A stretch of 64,000 nt of DNA from Mycolicibacterium porcinum (GCA_002086835.1 MVIG01000007.1:124001-188000); one strand, 5' to 3'; shown: positions 1-8,608, counted from the stretch's first letter. Program-made: numbers and translations. Notes: generated by a model not told the origin, from the letters alone.

Positions 1-470
1 GTTTGGTGAAGTGGGCCTGGATTCCGGGCATTCCGCTGCTGTGGGATCTCACGGTGACGATGACGGCGTCGTGGCAGAAGATCTTCTCCGCCGACCCGAA
101 AGTCGGTTATTGGAAGCAGCATTCGCAGTACGTCGCGGCCCAGGAGGCTGGCAAGGCGACCTTCGGCGCGGCGAAGAATCCGGATCAGATCGACGCGGTC
201 ATCCGCAACACGTTCATCCAGGGCACCCTGTCGGTGGTCTTCGCGGTGCTCGTGCTGATCGTGTTCATCGCGGGTGTGGTGATGGCGCTGCAGGCACTTC
301 GTGGGGCCGGACGGCCGCTGGCGGTGGACGAGGAAGTGCCCTCGCGCATCTTCGCCCCGTCCGGACTGATCGCCACCTCGGTCGAGAAGGAGGTGCAGAA
401 GCAGTGGGACGCCTTGCCCGGAGCACACGCCAGGCCGCACGCCACGTCGGGTGGTACTGGTCAACATTGA
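1..470 (+). CDS. cstA: Carbon starvation protein CstA, C-terminal part (5' end outside window)
   Basis: The reading frame is open from the left edge (first full codon at base 3) and ends with TGA at 468-470. The visible 155 residues include a segment starting KWAWIPGIPLLWDL and a hydrophobic helix at about residues 74-98, followed by a soluble tail. This matches the C-terminal end of CstA, a multi-spanning inner-membrane transporter for peptides or pyruvate induced at carbon limitation. The TTG at base 3 is not the real start because the family is far longer. The stop overlaps the next start (TGATG), so it is translationally coupled to the small YbdD-like gene, the usual partner of cstA. It is unrelated to the catabolic genes that follow. 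Confidence 0.85.
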   Translation, partial: LVKWAWIPGIPLLWDLTVTMTASWQKIFSADPKVGYWKQHSQYVAAQEAGKATFGAAKNPDQIDAVIRNTFIQGTLSVVFAVLVLIVFIAGVVMALQALRGAGRPLAVDEEVPSRIFAPSGLIATSVEKEVQKQWDALPGAHARPHATSGGTGQH

Positions 471-607
471 TGGGCGACAACCACTATCGGCGCTACGTCG
501 CTCACCGGGAACGCACCCATCCCGGTGAGCCGGTGCTGTCCGAGCGGGACTACTGGAAGATGCGGCACCGTCATACGGAGGCCAACCCCGGCGCGCGTTG
601 CTGCTGA
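470..607 (+). CDS. YbdD/YjiX-like small protein (DUF466)
   Basis: This 45-codon gene starts with the ATG that overlaps the cstA stop codon (TGATG). The protein is basic and aromatic, with the stretch YRRYVAHRERTHPGEPVLSE followed by RDYWKMRH and a C-terminal Cys-Cys. This matches the short YbdD family, which almost always follows cstA and is thought to help the transporter. Known family members are about 60-70 residues, so this one is at the short end. Its molecular function is not established. Overlap with cstA and the family match make it a real gene despite its size. Confidence 0.8.
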   Translation: MGDNHYRRYVAHRERTHPGEPVLSERDYWKMRHRHTEANPGARCC

Positions 608-653
608 CCTGGGAATCTGTCCATCGCCTGGTCCTGGCGGCGACGCGCGGGCT

Positions 654-674
654 AAACTGTTGCCATTACGGTAA
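654..674. promoter_or_regulatory. Regulon operator O1 (upstream of amidohydrolase 698-1984)
   Basis: Half-sites AAACTGTTG and TTACGGTAA are separated by CCA, matching 12 of the 16 defined positions of the double TTAC-N-GTAA motif found throughout the window. TACGGT at 667-672 can serve as a -10 box, which would place transcription start near 679, 19 bases before the GTG start at 698. Confidence 0.7.
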
Positions 675-697
675 GGCCGTCATGAAGGAGTGCGTTC

Positions 698-1984
698 GTG
701 AACAAAGACGACATGATCCTGATCAGCGTGGACGATCACATCGTCGAACCACCTGACATGTTCAAGAACCACCTTCCGAAGAAGTACGCCGACGAGGCAC
801 CACGCCTGGTACACAACCCTGACGGCAGCGACACCTGGCAATTCCGTGACATCGTCATCCCCAACGTCGCCTTGAACGCGGTCGCCGGGCGTCCCAAGGA
901 GGAGTACGGGCTGGAACCTCAGGGCCTCGACGAGATCCGCAAGGGTTGCTACAACGTCGACGAGCGCGTCAAGGACATGAACGCCGGTGGCATCCTCGGC
1001 TCGATCTGCTTCCCGTCCTTCCCTGGGTTCGCCGGCCGCCTGTTCGCCACCGAGGACCCGGAGTTCTCCCTGGCGCTGGTGCAGGCTTACAACGACTGGC
1101 ACATCGACGAATGGTGCGGCGCCTATCCGGCCCGCTTCATTCCGATGGCGCTGCCGGTCATCTGGGACGCCGAGGCCTGCGCCGCCGAGGTGCGCCGCGT
1201 CTCGAAGAAGGGTGTGCACGCACTGACGTTCACCGAGAATCCGGCCGCCATGGGCTACCCCAGCTTCCATGACGACTACTGGTCGCCGCTGTGGAAGGCG
1301 TTGTGCGACACCAACACCGTGCTCAACGTCCACATCGGCTCCTCGGGCAAGCTGGCCATCACCGCACCCGACGCACCGCTGGACGTGATGATCACCCTGC
1401 AGCCGATGAACATCGTGCAGGCGGCGGCGGACCTGTTGTGGTCCAAGCCCATCAAGGACTACCCCGACCTCAAGATCGGGCTGTCCGAGGGTGGCACCGG
1501 CTGGATTCCCTACTTCCTGGAGCGCGTCGACCGGACCTACGAGATGCACTCGACCTGGACGCATCAGAACTTCGGCGGCAAGCTGCCCAGCGAGGTGTTC
1601 CGCGAGCACTTCCTGACCTGCTTCATCTCCGACCCGGTCGGGGTGGCCCTGCGCGACAAGATCGGTATCGACAACATCAGCTGGGAAGCCGACTACCCAC
1701 ACAGTGACTCGATGTGGCCAGGGGCTCCCGAGGAGCTGTGGGACGTGCTGACCGAGAACAACGTGCCGGACGACGAGATCAACAAGATGACGCACGAGAA
1801 CGCCATGCGCTGGTACTCGTTCGACCCGTTCACCCACATCTCACGGGAGCAGGCCACCGTCGGTGCGCTGCGCAAAGCCGCTGAGGGCCACGATGTTTCG
1901 ATCCAGGCGCTGAGCCACCACGAGCAGGGCACCCGCGGCGACGCGCTGCACGCCGCAGCTCGCGGCAACTCCGGGTCCGAGTAG
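698..1984 (+). CDS. Amidohydrolase-family TIM-barrel protein (COG2159 type)
   Basis: 428 residues. The GTG start at 698 is set by AAGGAG at 685-690. The N-terminus carries the first metal motif in the form SVDDHIVEPPDMF, and the C-terminal part carries EADYPHSDS, where the Asp and His of DYPH are typical of the ACMSD/gamma-resorcylate-decarboxylase branch of the amidohydrolases. Members hydrolyse C-N or C-C bonds or decarboxylate, often with a divalent metal; the substrate here is unknown. The gene stands alone behind operator O1, so it belongs to the regulon. Two further full-length paralogues (28687-29931 and 34744-35991) occur in the same regulon. Confidence 0.85.
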   Translation: MNKDDMILISVDDHIVEPPDMFKNHLPKKYADEAPRLVHNPDGSDTWQFRDIVIPNVALNAVAGRPKEEYGLEPQGLDEIRKGCYNVDERVKDMNAGGILGSICFPSFPGFAGRLFATEDPEFSLALVQAYNDWHIDEWCGAYPARFIPMALPVIWDAEACAAEVRRVSKKGVHALTFTENPAAMGYPSFHDDYWSPLWKALCDTNTVLNVHIGSSGKLAITAPDAPLDVMITLQPMNIVQAAADLLWSKPIKDYPDLKIGLSEGGTGWIPYFLERVDRTYEMHSTWTHQNFGGKLPSEVFREHFLTCFISDPVGVALRDKIGIDNISWEADYPHSDSMWPGAPEELWDVLTENNVPDDEINKMTHENAMRWYSFDPFTHISREQATVGALRKAAEGHDVSIQALSHHEQGTRGDALHAAARGNSGSE

Positions 1985-1993
1985 CACCTTCTA

Positions 1994-2057
1994 CCGCGAG
2001 CAGGCGCGAACCCCCCGCAATCAGGGAATTTTGGGGGGATTTCACGTCCGCTCGCGG
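1994..2057. terminator. Hairpin between convergent genes (putative bidirectional terminator)
   Basis: Arms at 1994-2016 and 2033-2057 pair, with perfect CCGCGAGC/GCTCGCGG ends and C6/G6 inner ends, a two-base bulge and a few mismatches. There is no U-run. It sits between the stop at 1984 and the convergent stop at 2060. Confidence 0.55.
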
Positions 2058-2059
2058 CT

Positions 2060-3295
2060 CTACGTGAGCGAGTACCGCACCGGCAGGTGCTTGAGCCCTC
2101 CGACGAACGTCGTGGCCATGTGCTGCGGTACGCCGGCGAGCTCTGCCGAGCGCAGCCGCGGCAGCAGTTCGGAGAAGAAGCTGTTGATCTCCATGCGAGC
2201 CAGCGCGGCGCCGAGACAGAAATGCACGCCGTAGCCGAATGCGATGTGTTTGTTGGGATCTCGCCCGACGTCGAAGTGGAACGGGTCGACGAAGACCTCC
2301 TCGTCGCGATTGCCCGAGACGTAGGACAGCAGCACCGACTCGCCCTTCGCAACCCGTACACCGCGAATCTCGTAGTCCTGTTGCGCGGTACGCATGAACT
2401 CCTTGACCGGTGTCGTCCACCGGACCATCTCCTCGACCGCCAGCGGCATCAAGCTCATGTCGTTCTGCAGCCGGGCCAGTTGGTCGGGGTTCTGCAGTAG
2501 CGCATGCATGCCGCCGGAGATGCTTGCGCTGCTGGTGTCGTGGCCGGCGGCGGCGATGATGGCGTAGTAGGAGACCGTGTCGATATCGGACAACGGCTCC
2601 CCGTCGAGGGTCGCGTTGGCGATCGTCGAGGCCAGGTCGTCGGTCGGATTGGCCCGACGTGAGGCGGTCAGTTCGGTGAAGTACTGGAACATCTCGAGCA
2701 GCGCCATGCCCTGCTCCTCCATGCTGGTGCCGCGCTTGAACTCGTCGTCGTCGCTGCCGAACAGCTCTTGGGTGAGCTTGAGCATGAACGCGAAGTCGGA
2801 CTCGGGGACCCCGAGCAGCGTCATGATCATGTACAGCGGATAGTTCACGGCCACCTGCTGCACGAAGTCGCATTCCGGCCCTTCATCGACCATTCTGTCG
2901 ACGAACCGCTTGGCCAGTTCGTCGGCGCGATCCTTCAACGCGCGCATGGCCTTCGGCCTGAACCAGTTGGCGCCGATGGCCCGAAGGTCGCGGTGCAGTG
3001 GGTCGTCGGTGTGGATCAGCGTGCGAATTCCGATCGCGGCCTGCTGCTCGTCGCCCTCGCGGGTGACCAGTACCGGGCGCGGTGAGTTGGTGAAGATGTC
3101 GTTGGCGCGCTCGATCTCCATGATGTCCGCGTGCTTGGTGACCGCCCAGAACGGGGCGTACTCGGGCGCCTCGACCCAGGACACCGAGGCGTTGGCCCGC
3201 AGGTGGGTCAGCGCCGTGTGCAGTGTCGCCTCGTCGGTGTATGCCGACGGATCGGCGAACACCCTGGCGACGTCATCGACGGTGCGGACGGTCAT
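2060..3295 (-). CDS. Cytochrome P450
   Basis: 411 residues. The ATG at 3295 follows a GAGGAG site and overlaps the stop of the upstream oxidoreductase gene (ATGA). P450 landmarks are clear: the oxygen-activation I-helix AAGHDTSSAS, the ExxR motif in EEMVRWTTP, and the haem-binding loop FGYGVHFCLG with the Cys ligand at about residue 360. It needs ferredoxin partners, which are not encoded next to it. It is co-transcribed with the luciferase-like oxidoreductase 3292-4347 from operator O2, so it probably hydroxylates the same unknown substrate. Of the three P450s here it alone keeps the usual Asp-Thr pair in the I-helix. Confidence 0.92.
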   Translation of the reverse strand: MTVRTVDDVARVFADPSAYTDEATLHTALTHLRANASVSWVEAPEYAPFWAVTKHADIMEIERANDIFTNSPRPVLVTREGDEQQAAIGIRTLIHTDDPLHRDLRAIGANWFRPKAMRALKDRADELAKRFVDRMVDEGPECDFVQQVAVNYPLYMIMTLLGVPESDFAFMLKLTQELFGSDDDEFKRGTSMEEQGMALLEMFQYFTELTASRRANPTDDLASTIANATLDGEPLSDIDTVSYYAIIAAAGHDTSSASISGGMHALLQNPDQLARLQNDMSLMPLAVEEMVRWTTPVKEFMRTAQQDYEIRGVRVAKGESVLLSYVSGNRDEEVFVDPFHFDVGRDPNKHIAFGYGVHFCLGAALARMEINSFFSELLPRLRSAELAGVPQHMATTFVGGLKHLPVRYSLT

Positions 3296-4347
3296 ACATT
3301 GCTCCTCACTGGCGGGCATTCTCGAAACTCCTGCAGCACCGCGTTCACGGTTTCCGTGGACACCGCGGCGGGAAAGCCTGGCAGCACCCGGTCGATGACG
3401 CCGTCGCAGCGGCGCCGCAGTGCCTCGGCCAGTTCGTGGATCGGGGCCACCACCGCGAAGGTGCCGAGCACTTCGTCGTCGATGAGTTCGCCCATCGCGT
3501 CCCACTGGCCGGCCAGAGACAGGCGGTGCAGTTCGGTGTGCAGATCGCCCCAGCCGTGCAGCTCCAGGACTTTGCGGTAGGCCGGGGTCGAGCCGTAGAA
3601 CGCGAGCTGCTTGCGGGTCGCCACCGACGCCGCGGCCATCTCCCGTTCGTCGGCGCCGGTGACCAGGAACACCGGGCAGGACAGCTCGAAGTCACCGCGG
3701 TCGCGCCCGCTGCGGTCCATGCCGCGCTGCAACGCCACCGTGGTCACCTCGTCCAGGTAGCGCCGGGTCGTGAACGCATGGGCGAGCAGACCGTCGGCCA
3801 TCTCACCGCACACTTCCGTCATCAGTTCACCAACGGCAGCCAGGAACACCTTCGGAAAGGGCAGCGTCGATGGTTCGGGGGTGAACATCGGTGTCATGAT
3901 CTTGTGGGTGTAGAACTCCCCTTCGAACCGCAGCTTGGTCCCGTCGCGCCAGCATTCCCAAATTTCTTGCAGCGCTTCGATATATTCCCGCATACGGCGC
4001 GCCGGGTGACTCCACGGCATGCTGAACCGCTTCTCGATGTGGGGTTGGATCTGAGTGCCCAATCCGAGAATGAAGCGCCCGCCCGAGTATGTCTGCAGAT
4101 CCCAGCCCAGCTGGGCCATGGTCATGGGGTTACGGGCGAAGGCCACCGCGATGCTGGTTCCGATCTGGATCCGCTCGGTGTGCTCGGCGGCCACCGCCAG
4201 GGGCAGGAACGGGTCATGGTTGATCTCACCGGTCCAGCAGCCGTCGTAGCCGTGGGCCTCGAGGTCGCGGGCGATCTCCGGTACTTCGCCAAGCCGACTG
4301 GGAATACCGCGGTCCACCTTGACTGCGCGGGCACCAGGTTCACTCAT
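3292..4347 (-). CDS. Luciferase-like (LLM) oxidoreductase, probably F420-dependent
   Basis: 351 residues. I chose the ATG at 4347 (MSEPGARAVKVDRG), which has AAGGA upstream; the longer reading has no family match. Typical LLM features are IARDLEAHGYDGCWTGE near the N-terminus, the TSIAVAFARNPMTMAQ strand and SGGRFILGLGTQIQ, the usual flavin/F420 pocket loop. Such TIM-barrel enzymes use F420 or FMN to reduce or oxidise diverse substrates. It is first in a two-gene operon with the P450, and its stop overlaps the P450 start. The shared upstream region with the carboxylase gene contains operator O2. Confidence 0.88.
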   Translation of the reverse strand: MSEPGARAVKVDRGIPSRLGEVPEIARDLEAHGYDGCWTGEINHDPFLPLAVAAEHTERIQIGTSIAVAFARNPMTMAQLGWDLQTYSGGRFILGLGTQIQPHIEKRFSMPWSHPARRMREYIEALQEIWECWRDGTKLRFEGEFYTHKIMTPMFTPEPSTLPFPKVFLAAVGELMTEVCGEMADGLLAHAFTTRRYLDEVTTVALQRGMDRSGRDRGDFELSCPVFLVTGADEREMAAASVATRKQLAFYGSTPAYRKVLELHGWGDLHTELHRLSLAGQWDAMGELIDDEVLGTFAVVAPIHELAEALRRRCDGVIDRVLPGFPAAVSTETVNAVLQEFRECPPVRSNV

Positions 4348-4407
4348 CGACGGCGCATTCCTTTGCCAGCGTGTTCCCCCGTACAAAATCCGACCACCTG
4401 GTCGACG

Positions 4408-4428
4408 CTACAGTAAGCAATTCAGTAT
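4408..4428. promoter_or_regulatory. Regulon operator O2 (divergent promoter LLM / carboxylase)
   Basis: CTACAGTAA, spacer GCA, ATTCAGTAT; 12 of 16 motif positions match. It lies 60 bases upstream of the LLM start (4347) and 53 bases upstream of the carboxylase start (4482), and could control both. Confidence 0.68.
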
Positions 4429-4481
4429 GGTCAACGAGGTTAGGCTACAAGCCAACCGCCGGTTCGAGAAGTGGAGACACG

Positions 4482-5978
4482 ATGACCAACGATCCCGAGT
4501 GGAAAGAAACGCTCGAGGACCTCGCCCGCCGGCGCGAGCACGCATTCGGCATGGGTGGTCCCGAACGGCTGGCCAAACACCACGGCAAGGGCAAGCTCGA
4601 CGCCAGGGCCCGGATCGCGCGGCTGCTCGATCCGGGCACCTTCCAAGAATTCGGCACGCTGGTCGGCGGTGACATCGCGTCCGACGGGCTGGTCGCCGGT
4701 TCAGGCCGCGTCGACGGGACGCCGGTGATGGTGGGCGCCGAGGATTTCACCACGCTGGCCGGCAGCATCGGCCCGGGCGGCAACGCAAAACGGTACCGGC
4801 TCGCCGAGCTGGCGCTACGCAACAAGATTCCGCTGGTGATGTTGTTGGAGGGCGCGGGCTTTCGCCCCAGCGGTGAGCACTACGGGCGCACCCCCACCGA
4901 CCTCATCGCCCAGGCGAAATGTTCCGGGAAGGTGCCCACCGTATCGGCGATTCTCGGCCCGTCGGCGGGTCACGGCGCGCTGGTGGCACCGGTGTGCGAC
5001 TTCACCATCATGAGCCACCAGGGAGCCATCTTCACAGCGGGACCGCCGGTGGTGAAAGAGTCCACGGGAGAGGACATCTCGAAGGAGGACCTCGGCGGCC
5101 CGAACGTCGCCCTGGCGAGCGGGGTGATCCACAACTACGCCGACGACGACGAGACGGTCATCGACGACATCCGCCGCTACCTGTCGTACTTCCCGTCGAG
5201 CGCGTGGTCGTACCCGCCGACCCGCCTCGCCGACGACACCGCCGAGCCGCGGCCGACCCCCGAACTTCTCGAGATCATTTCGCGCGACAACCGCCGTATC
5301 TACGATATGCGCGCCGTGCTCGACGAGGTCTTCGACCGGCCCGACTGGTTCGAGGTACAGCCCAAGTTCGGCCGCGCCATCATCTGTGCGCTCGCACACC
5401 TGGGCGGCTATCCCGTTGCGGTGGTGGCCAATCAACCACAGGTGATGGCCGGCTCGATCGACGCAGACGCGGCGGACAAGGCCGCACACTTCATCTCGGT
5501 CGCCGACTCGTTCCACCTGCCGATCGTGTTCCTCGCCGACAATCCCGGCATGCTCCCGGGCAGCCAGTCCGAGCGCAGCGGTGTATTACGCAGCGGCGCA
5601 CGCATGTTCGCCGCCCAGACCGCCGCGACGACACTCAAGCTGCACGTGACGCTGCGCAAGGCCTTCGGCTTCGGCTCGATGGTGATGTCACTCTTGGGTT
5701 TCGATGACCAGGTGGCCACCTTCGCCTATCCCGGAGCCACGATGGGCGCGATGGGCGCGGCCGCGCTCAGCGCGGCGACTCACGCCGGCGAGGACTACGC
5801 CGAGGTGCTCAAGCGGATGGAGCTGGAGGCATCGTTCCGGTCGGCGGGCCACCTCGGCTTCGATGAGCTCATCTCCCCCGAGGAGACCCGCAACGCGCTG
5901 CTGGTCACCCTGCAGCACGGCATCTTCAGCCGTCAGGCGGTCGCCGAGCCGGTGTCCCGCACCCTGATCATGCCGTAA
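4482..5978 (+). CDS. Acyl-CoA carboxylase carboxyltransferase (beta) subunit
   Basis: 498 residues. The ATG at 4482 follows GGAG at 4473-4476; the longer frame upstream is intergenic. The order of features is that of AccD/PccB-type carboxyltransferases: the N-terminal RLAKHHGKGKLDARARI region, the crotonase-like N-domain with EGAGFRPSGEHYGR and LGPSAGHGALVAP, and the C-domain with IVFLADNPGMLPGS and FAYPGATMGAMGA. It transfers carboxyl groups from biotin to an acyl-CoA; propionyl-CoA or a branched acyl-CoA is plausible. No biotin-carboxylase subunit lies nearby, so it must use one encoded elsewhere. Under operator O2 it could handle propionyl-CoA from side-chain degradation. Confidence 0.9.
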   Translation: MTNDPEWKETLEDLARRREHAFGMGGPERLAKHHGKGKLDARARIARLLDPGTFQEFGTLVGGDIASDGLVAGSGRVDGTPVMVGAEDFTTLAGSIGPGGNAKRYRLAELALRNKIPLVMLLEGAGFRPSGEHYGRTPTDLIAQAKCSGKVPTVSAILGPSAGHGALVAPVCDFTIMSHQGAIFTAGPPVVKESTGEDISKEDLGGPNVALASGVIHNYADDDETVIDDIRRYLSYFPSSAWSYPPTRLADDTAEPRPTPELLEIISRDNRRIYDMRAVLDEVFDRPDWFEVQPKFGRAIICALAHLGGYPVAVVANQPQVMAGSIDADAADKAAHFISVADSFHLPIVFLADNPGMLPGSQSERSGVLRSGARMFAAQTAATTLKLHVTLRKAFGFGSMVMSLLGFDDQVATFAYPGATMGAMGAAALSAATHAGEDYAEVLKRMELEASFRSAGHLGFDELISPEETRNALLVTLQHGIFSRQAVAEPVSRTLIMP

Positions 5979-5987
5979 CCCCGGCAC

Positions 5988-6050
5988 CGCGAGCGTGCGT
6001 GTCTGCTGGTCGACGCGCCACATACCGCCGACAGTTTGCGCACGCTCGCG
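5988..6050. terminator. Long inverted repeat between convergent genes
   Basis: Perfect 12-bp arms CGCGAGCGTGCG (5988-5999) and CGCACGCTCGCG (6039-6050) flank a 39-base loop. It lies between the stops at 5978 and 6087. The GCGAGC end resembles the hairpin at 1994-2057, suggesting one family of intergenic palindromes. Confidence 0.55.
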
Positions 6051-6086
6051 CCGCCAGCTTCTCGATTTTCCGCTTCCCGGTGATGC

Positions 6087-7127
6087 CTACCTGGCCCGGT
6101 ATTCGGTGACGATCGGCTCCAGCTCATCGGGCGTGGCCCCGTGCATGATCACCGCGTCGGCGCCGTAGTCGAACTCCTTGCGGATGCGCTCGACGCATTG
6201 GCGCGCCGATCCGGTGGCCGACGGTTCCAGCCACTCGTCGGGGATCAGCGTCGCGATGTGCTCGATCTGCTCGGCGCTGGCCTTGTGATCGATACCGCCC
6301 GGAATCGATGTGACGACGGAATCCTCCCGGAATCGTTGCAGCACAGCCGGATCCCAGTTGTTGGTGCTGACCAGCAGGTCGCCGTAGCCCTGAAGGTAGG
6401 TGGCCAGGCGGGCTACCGTCTTCTTCAGGCGCAGCTCTTCGGGCAGATGATCGCCGACGGTGGCGAAGCAGGACCAGACGCGCACGCTGTCGGGATCGCG
6501 GCCGGCCTGCTCAGCGGCGTCCTTGACCGTCTTGACCGCTCGCTGCAGCGTCTCCGGCGTGAAGTAGGTGTGCAGGATGACGTCGTCGAACTCCCGGCCG
6601 CCCAACGCGAGTGTCTGCGGTCCGAACGCGACGATCGCCAGGCGGATGTCCTCGTTGAAGTCGGGGTCGAGGAACAGCACCTGATACTTGCCGATCGGCC
6701 CATCGTGGTTGAAGATCACCTCGCCGTGCCACAGCTTGCGCATGACCTGCGCGAAGTCCTCCATCTGGGCGGTGGTCACGGCGGGTACCCCGAATGCGTT
6801 GTACATCGCGGCGATGCCGCGGCCGATGCCGAGGGTGAATCGGCCCCGTGACAGGCGGTGCATGGTGGTGGCCCACGACCCGGTGATCAGCGGGTGACGG
6901 GTGTTGTGATTGGTTGCCGCCGTGGCGATCTGCATGCGTTCGGTGACCGCGCAGGCCGCACCGACAAGCGAGGATGCCTCCTTGACATTCCACCGTTCGG
7001 AGATGAACGCGGTACCGAAGCCGAGTTCCTCGCCGCGGCGCGCCTCGTCCATCAGTGTGGCCGGGCCCTCACCTCCCGCACCGGCCAGTAGGTAGTAGCC
7101 AAGTTCATCCAGCACCCGTTCGGTCAT
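6087..7127 (-). CDS. Luciferase-like F420-dependent oxidoreductase
   Basis: 346 residues, starting with the ATG at 7127 (MTERVLDELGYYLLAGAG). LLM markers include EELGFGTAFISERWNVKEA, TAATNHNTRHPLI and the RLSRGRFTLGIGRGI loop. F420 is the likely cofactor given the mycobacterial setting. The start codon overlaps the stop of an 11-codon mini-ORF that carries the GCGAGGAG ribosome site, so its translation appears coupled to the upstream genes. It is third in the operon phosphotransferase, SnoaL-like protein, LLM. None of the TTAC-N-GTAA operators precede this operon; the TetR gene facing it at 8677 is the likely regulator. Confidence 0.88.
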   Translation of the reverse strand: MTERVLDELGYYLLAGAGGEGPATLMDEARRGEELGFGTAFISERWNVKEASSLVGAACAVTERMQIATAATNHNTRHPLITGSWATTMHRLSRGRFTLGIGRGIAAMYNAFGVPAVTTAQMEDFAQVMRKLWHGEVIFNHDGPIGKYQVLFLDPDFNEDIRLAIVAFGPQTLALGGREFDDVILHTYFTPETLQRAVKTVKDAAEQAGRDPDSVRVWSCFATVGDHLPEELRLKKTVARLATYLQGYGDLLVSTNNWDPAVLQRFREDSVVTSIPGGIDHKASAEQIEHIATLIPDEWLEPSATGSARQCVERIRKEFDYGADAVIMHGATPDELEPIVTEYRAR

Positions 7128-7128
7128 T

Positions 7129-7191
7129 TCGGCTCCTCGCGCAAGCGCTCGTCGGTCATATCGGCTCCTCGCGCAAGCGCTCGTCGGTCAT
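7129..7191 (-). repeat. Tandem 31/32-bp MIRU-like repeat with two mini-ORFs
   Basis: Two identical 31-bp copies (7129-7159 and 7161-7191) lie 32 bp apart. On the minus strand each begins with ATGACC and contains GCGAGGAGCCG. They encode two 11-codon ORFs: 7156-7191 (MTDERLREEPI) and 7124-7159 (MTDERLREEPK). The stop of each overlaps the next ATG (ATGA), linking the SnoaL-like gene to the LLM gene. This ATGA-bounded design with small ORFs inside an operon is the hallmark of mycobacterial interspersed repetitive units. Confidence 0.75.
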
Positions 7192-7565
7192 GCCCAAACT
7201 CCTTGCTTGTAACCACAATTCCACACCTCGGTGATCCGTCCTTCGACCACGCGGAAGATCTCCATGCTGCTGACGGTCATGGCGTTGCCGTCGGGGAACG
7301 TCATCGGGGATTCGTACACGATCGCGACGTGTTCGCCGTCGTCACCGGCGACGATCAGATTCAGATCGAACCTGATCGTCACGAACATCGCCCAATGGTC
7401 GATCACCCGGTTGACCGCCTCTTCATGGGTCAGGACCTTCGCCTCGCCTACGTCGTGGCGGGTGACGGTGTCCCCCAGTAATTCATCGGCAAGGGCGAAG
7501 TCCTTCTCGTTCCAGACCACCCAGTTGTATTGTTCGACCACTTCACGCGCCGTGCGAACGCTCAC
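7188..7565 (-). CDS. SnoaL-like / NTF2-fold protein
   Basis: 125 residues from a GTG at 7565 that overlaps the phosphotransferase stop (GTGA). The sequence starts VSVRTAREVVEQYNWVVWNE and has the length and alternating pattern of the SnoaL/NTF2 cone-shaped fold, including EAVNRVIDHWAMF and MEIFRVVEGRITEVWN. Such proteins act as small isomerases, hydrolases or dehydratases, or as binding partners. No catalytic residues can be assigned with certainty. Its stop overlaps the ATG of the first MIRU-like mini-ORF. It is tightly coupled within the 8608-6087 operon. Confidence 0.75.
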   Translation of the reverse strand: MSVRTAREVVEQYNWVVWNEKDFALADELLGDTVTRHDVGEAKVLTHEEAVNRVIDHWAMFVTIRFDLNLIVAGDDGEHVAIVYESPMTFPDGNAMTVSSMEIFRVVEGRITEVWNCGYKQGVWA

Positions 7566-8608
7566 GCAAAAACCTCCAGGGCGTCGATGTCCTCGATGGC
7601 CGCGACGGCCCGGTCGATGAGCGTCAGACACAGTTGCCGGGACCGTTCGGGCGCGACGTCCCAGGTCAAGAGAGCGACCACTGGCATGTACAGCAGCAGG
7701 GCGGTCGCGAAACGGTAATGGCGCCAGGCTTCGTCGAACGAGTAGCCATCAACCAACTCGACGTACTCACGCACCAGCTCCTCGTCGCGACCGCGACGCA
7801 CGTCGGTGGGCAGACCCTGGCTGACCAGGTAGGCGATGTCCGCCGCACCCGCGCCGCGGACGGTCAACTGGAAGTCCACCACCTTGAGCGCATCATCGCG
7901 GAAGAACATGTTGTCAGCCCGAATATCGCCGTGCAACAACATGTTCCGATCCGCCAGCGCGGTGAGTGCGGCTGGCGCGAGATCGGTGAACCGTTCGGCG
8001 AAATGCGCGACCGACTCCGGCACCGGCCGGCCGGCATGCTCCCGGTACAGCTGCCACCCTGGCGCGAAAGCCGGCAGGAACAGGTCTCGCGTCAACGGGC
8101 TGTCGATGCTCGGGAACCCCCGCAGGACAGCATCATCGACGCCGGCCGACCACGTGTGCAGACCGGCCAACTGGCGGATACCCAACTGGACGCGCGGTAA
8201 CGACAGGCCGGCCAGGTGATCGGCGTTCTCCCAGTCCCGCAGATCTTCGAGGACGAGCACGAAGTCGGGGCCGGACATCCGCGCGACGTGGCAGTGCGCC
8301 GTGGCAATGGGCGCATCCGGCGCGATGTACCGGTAGAAAGACAACTCGCGCTGATATCCGCCGAGCATCTCCATCCCGCCGCGCGCCAGCGAGTCCGCCG
8401 GCAGCTTGACGATCAAAGTCTCTGGCACACCGTCAGATCCGCTCAGGTGGATCCGGTAGAGCGCCGCGGAGAAGCCGGTGTCCAGGGCGATCCGCTCGGC
8501 CCGCACCGCCGTCACCTGCGCACCCAGCGCCTCGGACAGCCAGGCAGCGGTGACCTCCTCGATGCCTGTGGGCACCGGCTCGGACACGGGAACTGCGACC
8601 GATGTCAT
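7562..8608 (-). CDS. Aminoglycoside-phosphotransferase-family (APH-like) protein
   Basis: 348 residues. The ATG at 8608 (MTSVAVPVSE) follows a strong GGAGGT. The kinase landmarks are the catalytic loop LLHGDIRADNMFF (HGDxxxxN) and the metal-binding VVDFQ. An N-lobe Lys is likely in LIVKLPADS. The family phosphorylates small molecules. In mycobacteria such proteins often sit beside acyl-CoA dehydrogenases and LLM enzymes, so an antibiotic-resistance role should not be assumed. It is the first gene of a three-gene operon and faces a TetR gene across a 15-bp palindrome, suggesting regulation by that TetR. Confidence 0.85.
   Translation of the reverse strand: MTSVAVPVSEPVPTGIEEVTAAWLSEALGAQVTAVRAERIALDTGFSAALYRIHLSGSDGVPETLIVKLPADSLARGGMEMLGGYQRELSFYRYIAPDAPIATAHCHVARMSGPDFVLVLEDLRDWENADHLAGLSLPRVQLGIRQLAGLHTWSAGVDDAVLRGFPSIDSPLTRDLFLPAFAPGWQLYREHAGRPVPESVAHFAERFTDLAPAALTALADRNMLLHGDIRADNMFFRDDALKVVDFQLTVRGAGAADIAYLVSQGLPTDVRRGRDEELVREYVELVDGYSFDEAWRHYRFATALLLYMPVVALLTWDVAPERSRQLCLTLIDRAVAAIEDIDALEVFA

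Noticed and set aside
680..1837. Long open frame on the minus strand opposite the first amidohydrolase
   Set aside because: A GC-rich shadow frame; low-complexity Val/Arg/His-rich translation without any family motif, while the plus-strand protein is clear.
3223..4416. 397-codon plus-strand frame opposite the LLM gene
   Set aside because: Shadow of the LLM and P450 genes; His/Arg/Gly-rich and without motifs or a ribosome site.
7562..8608. Aminoglycoside resistance gene
   Set aside because: The protein has the APH-type kinase motifs, but its place with SnoaL-like and LLM genes and the breadth of the family do not support resistance.
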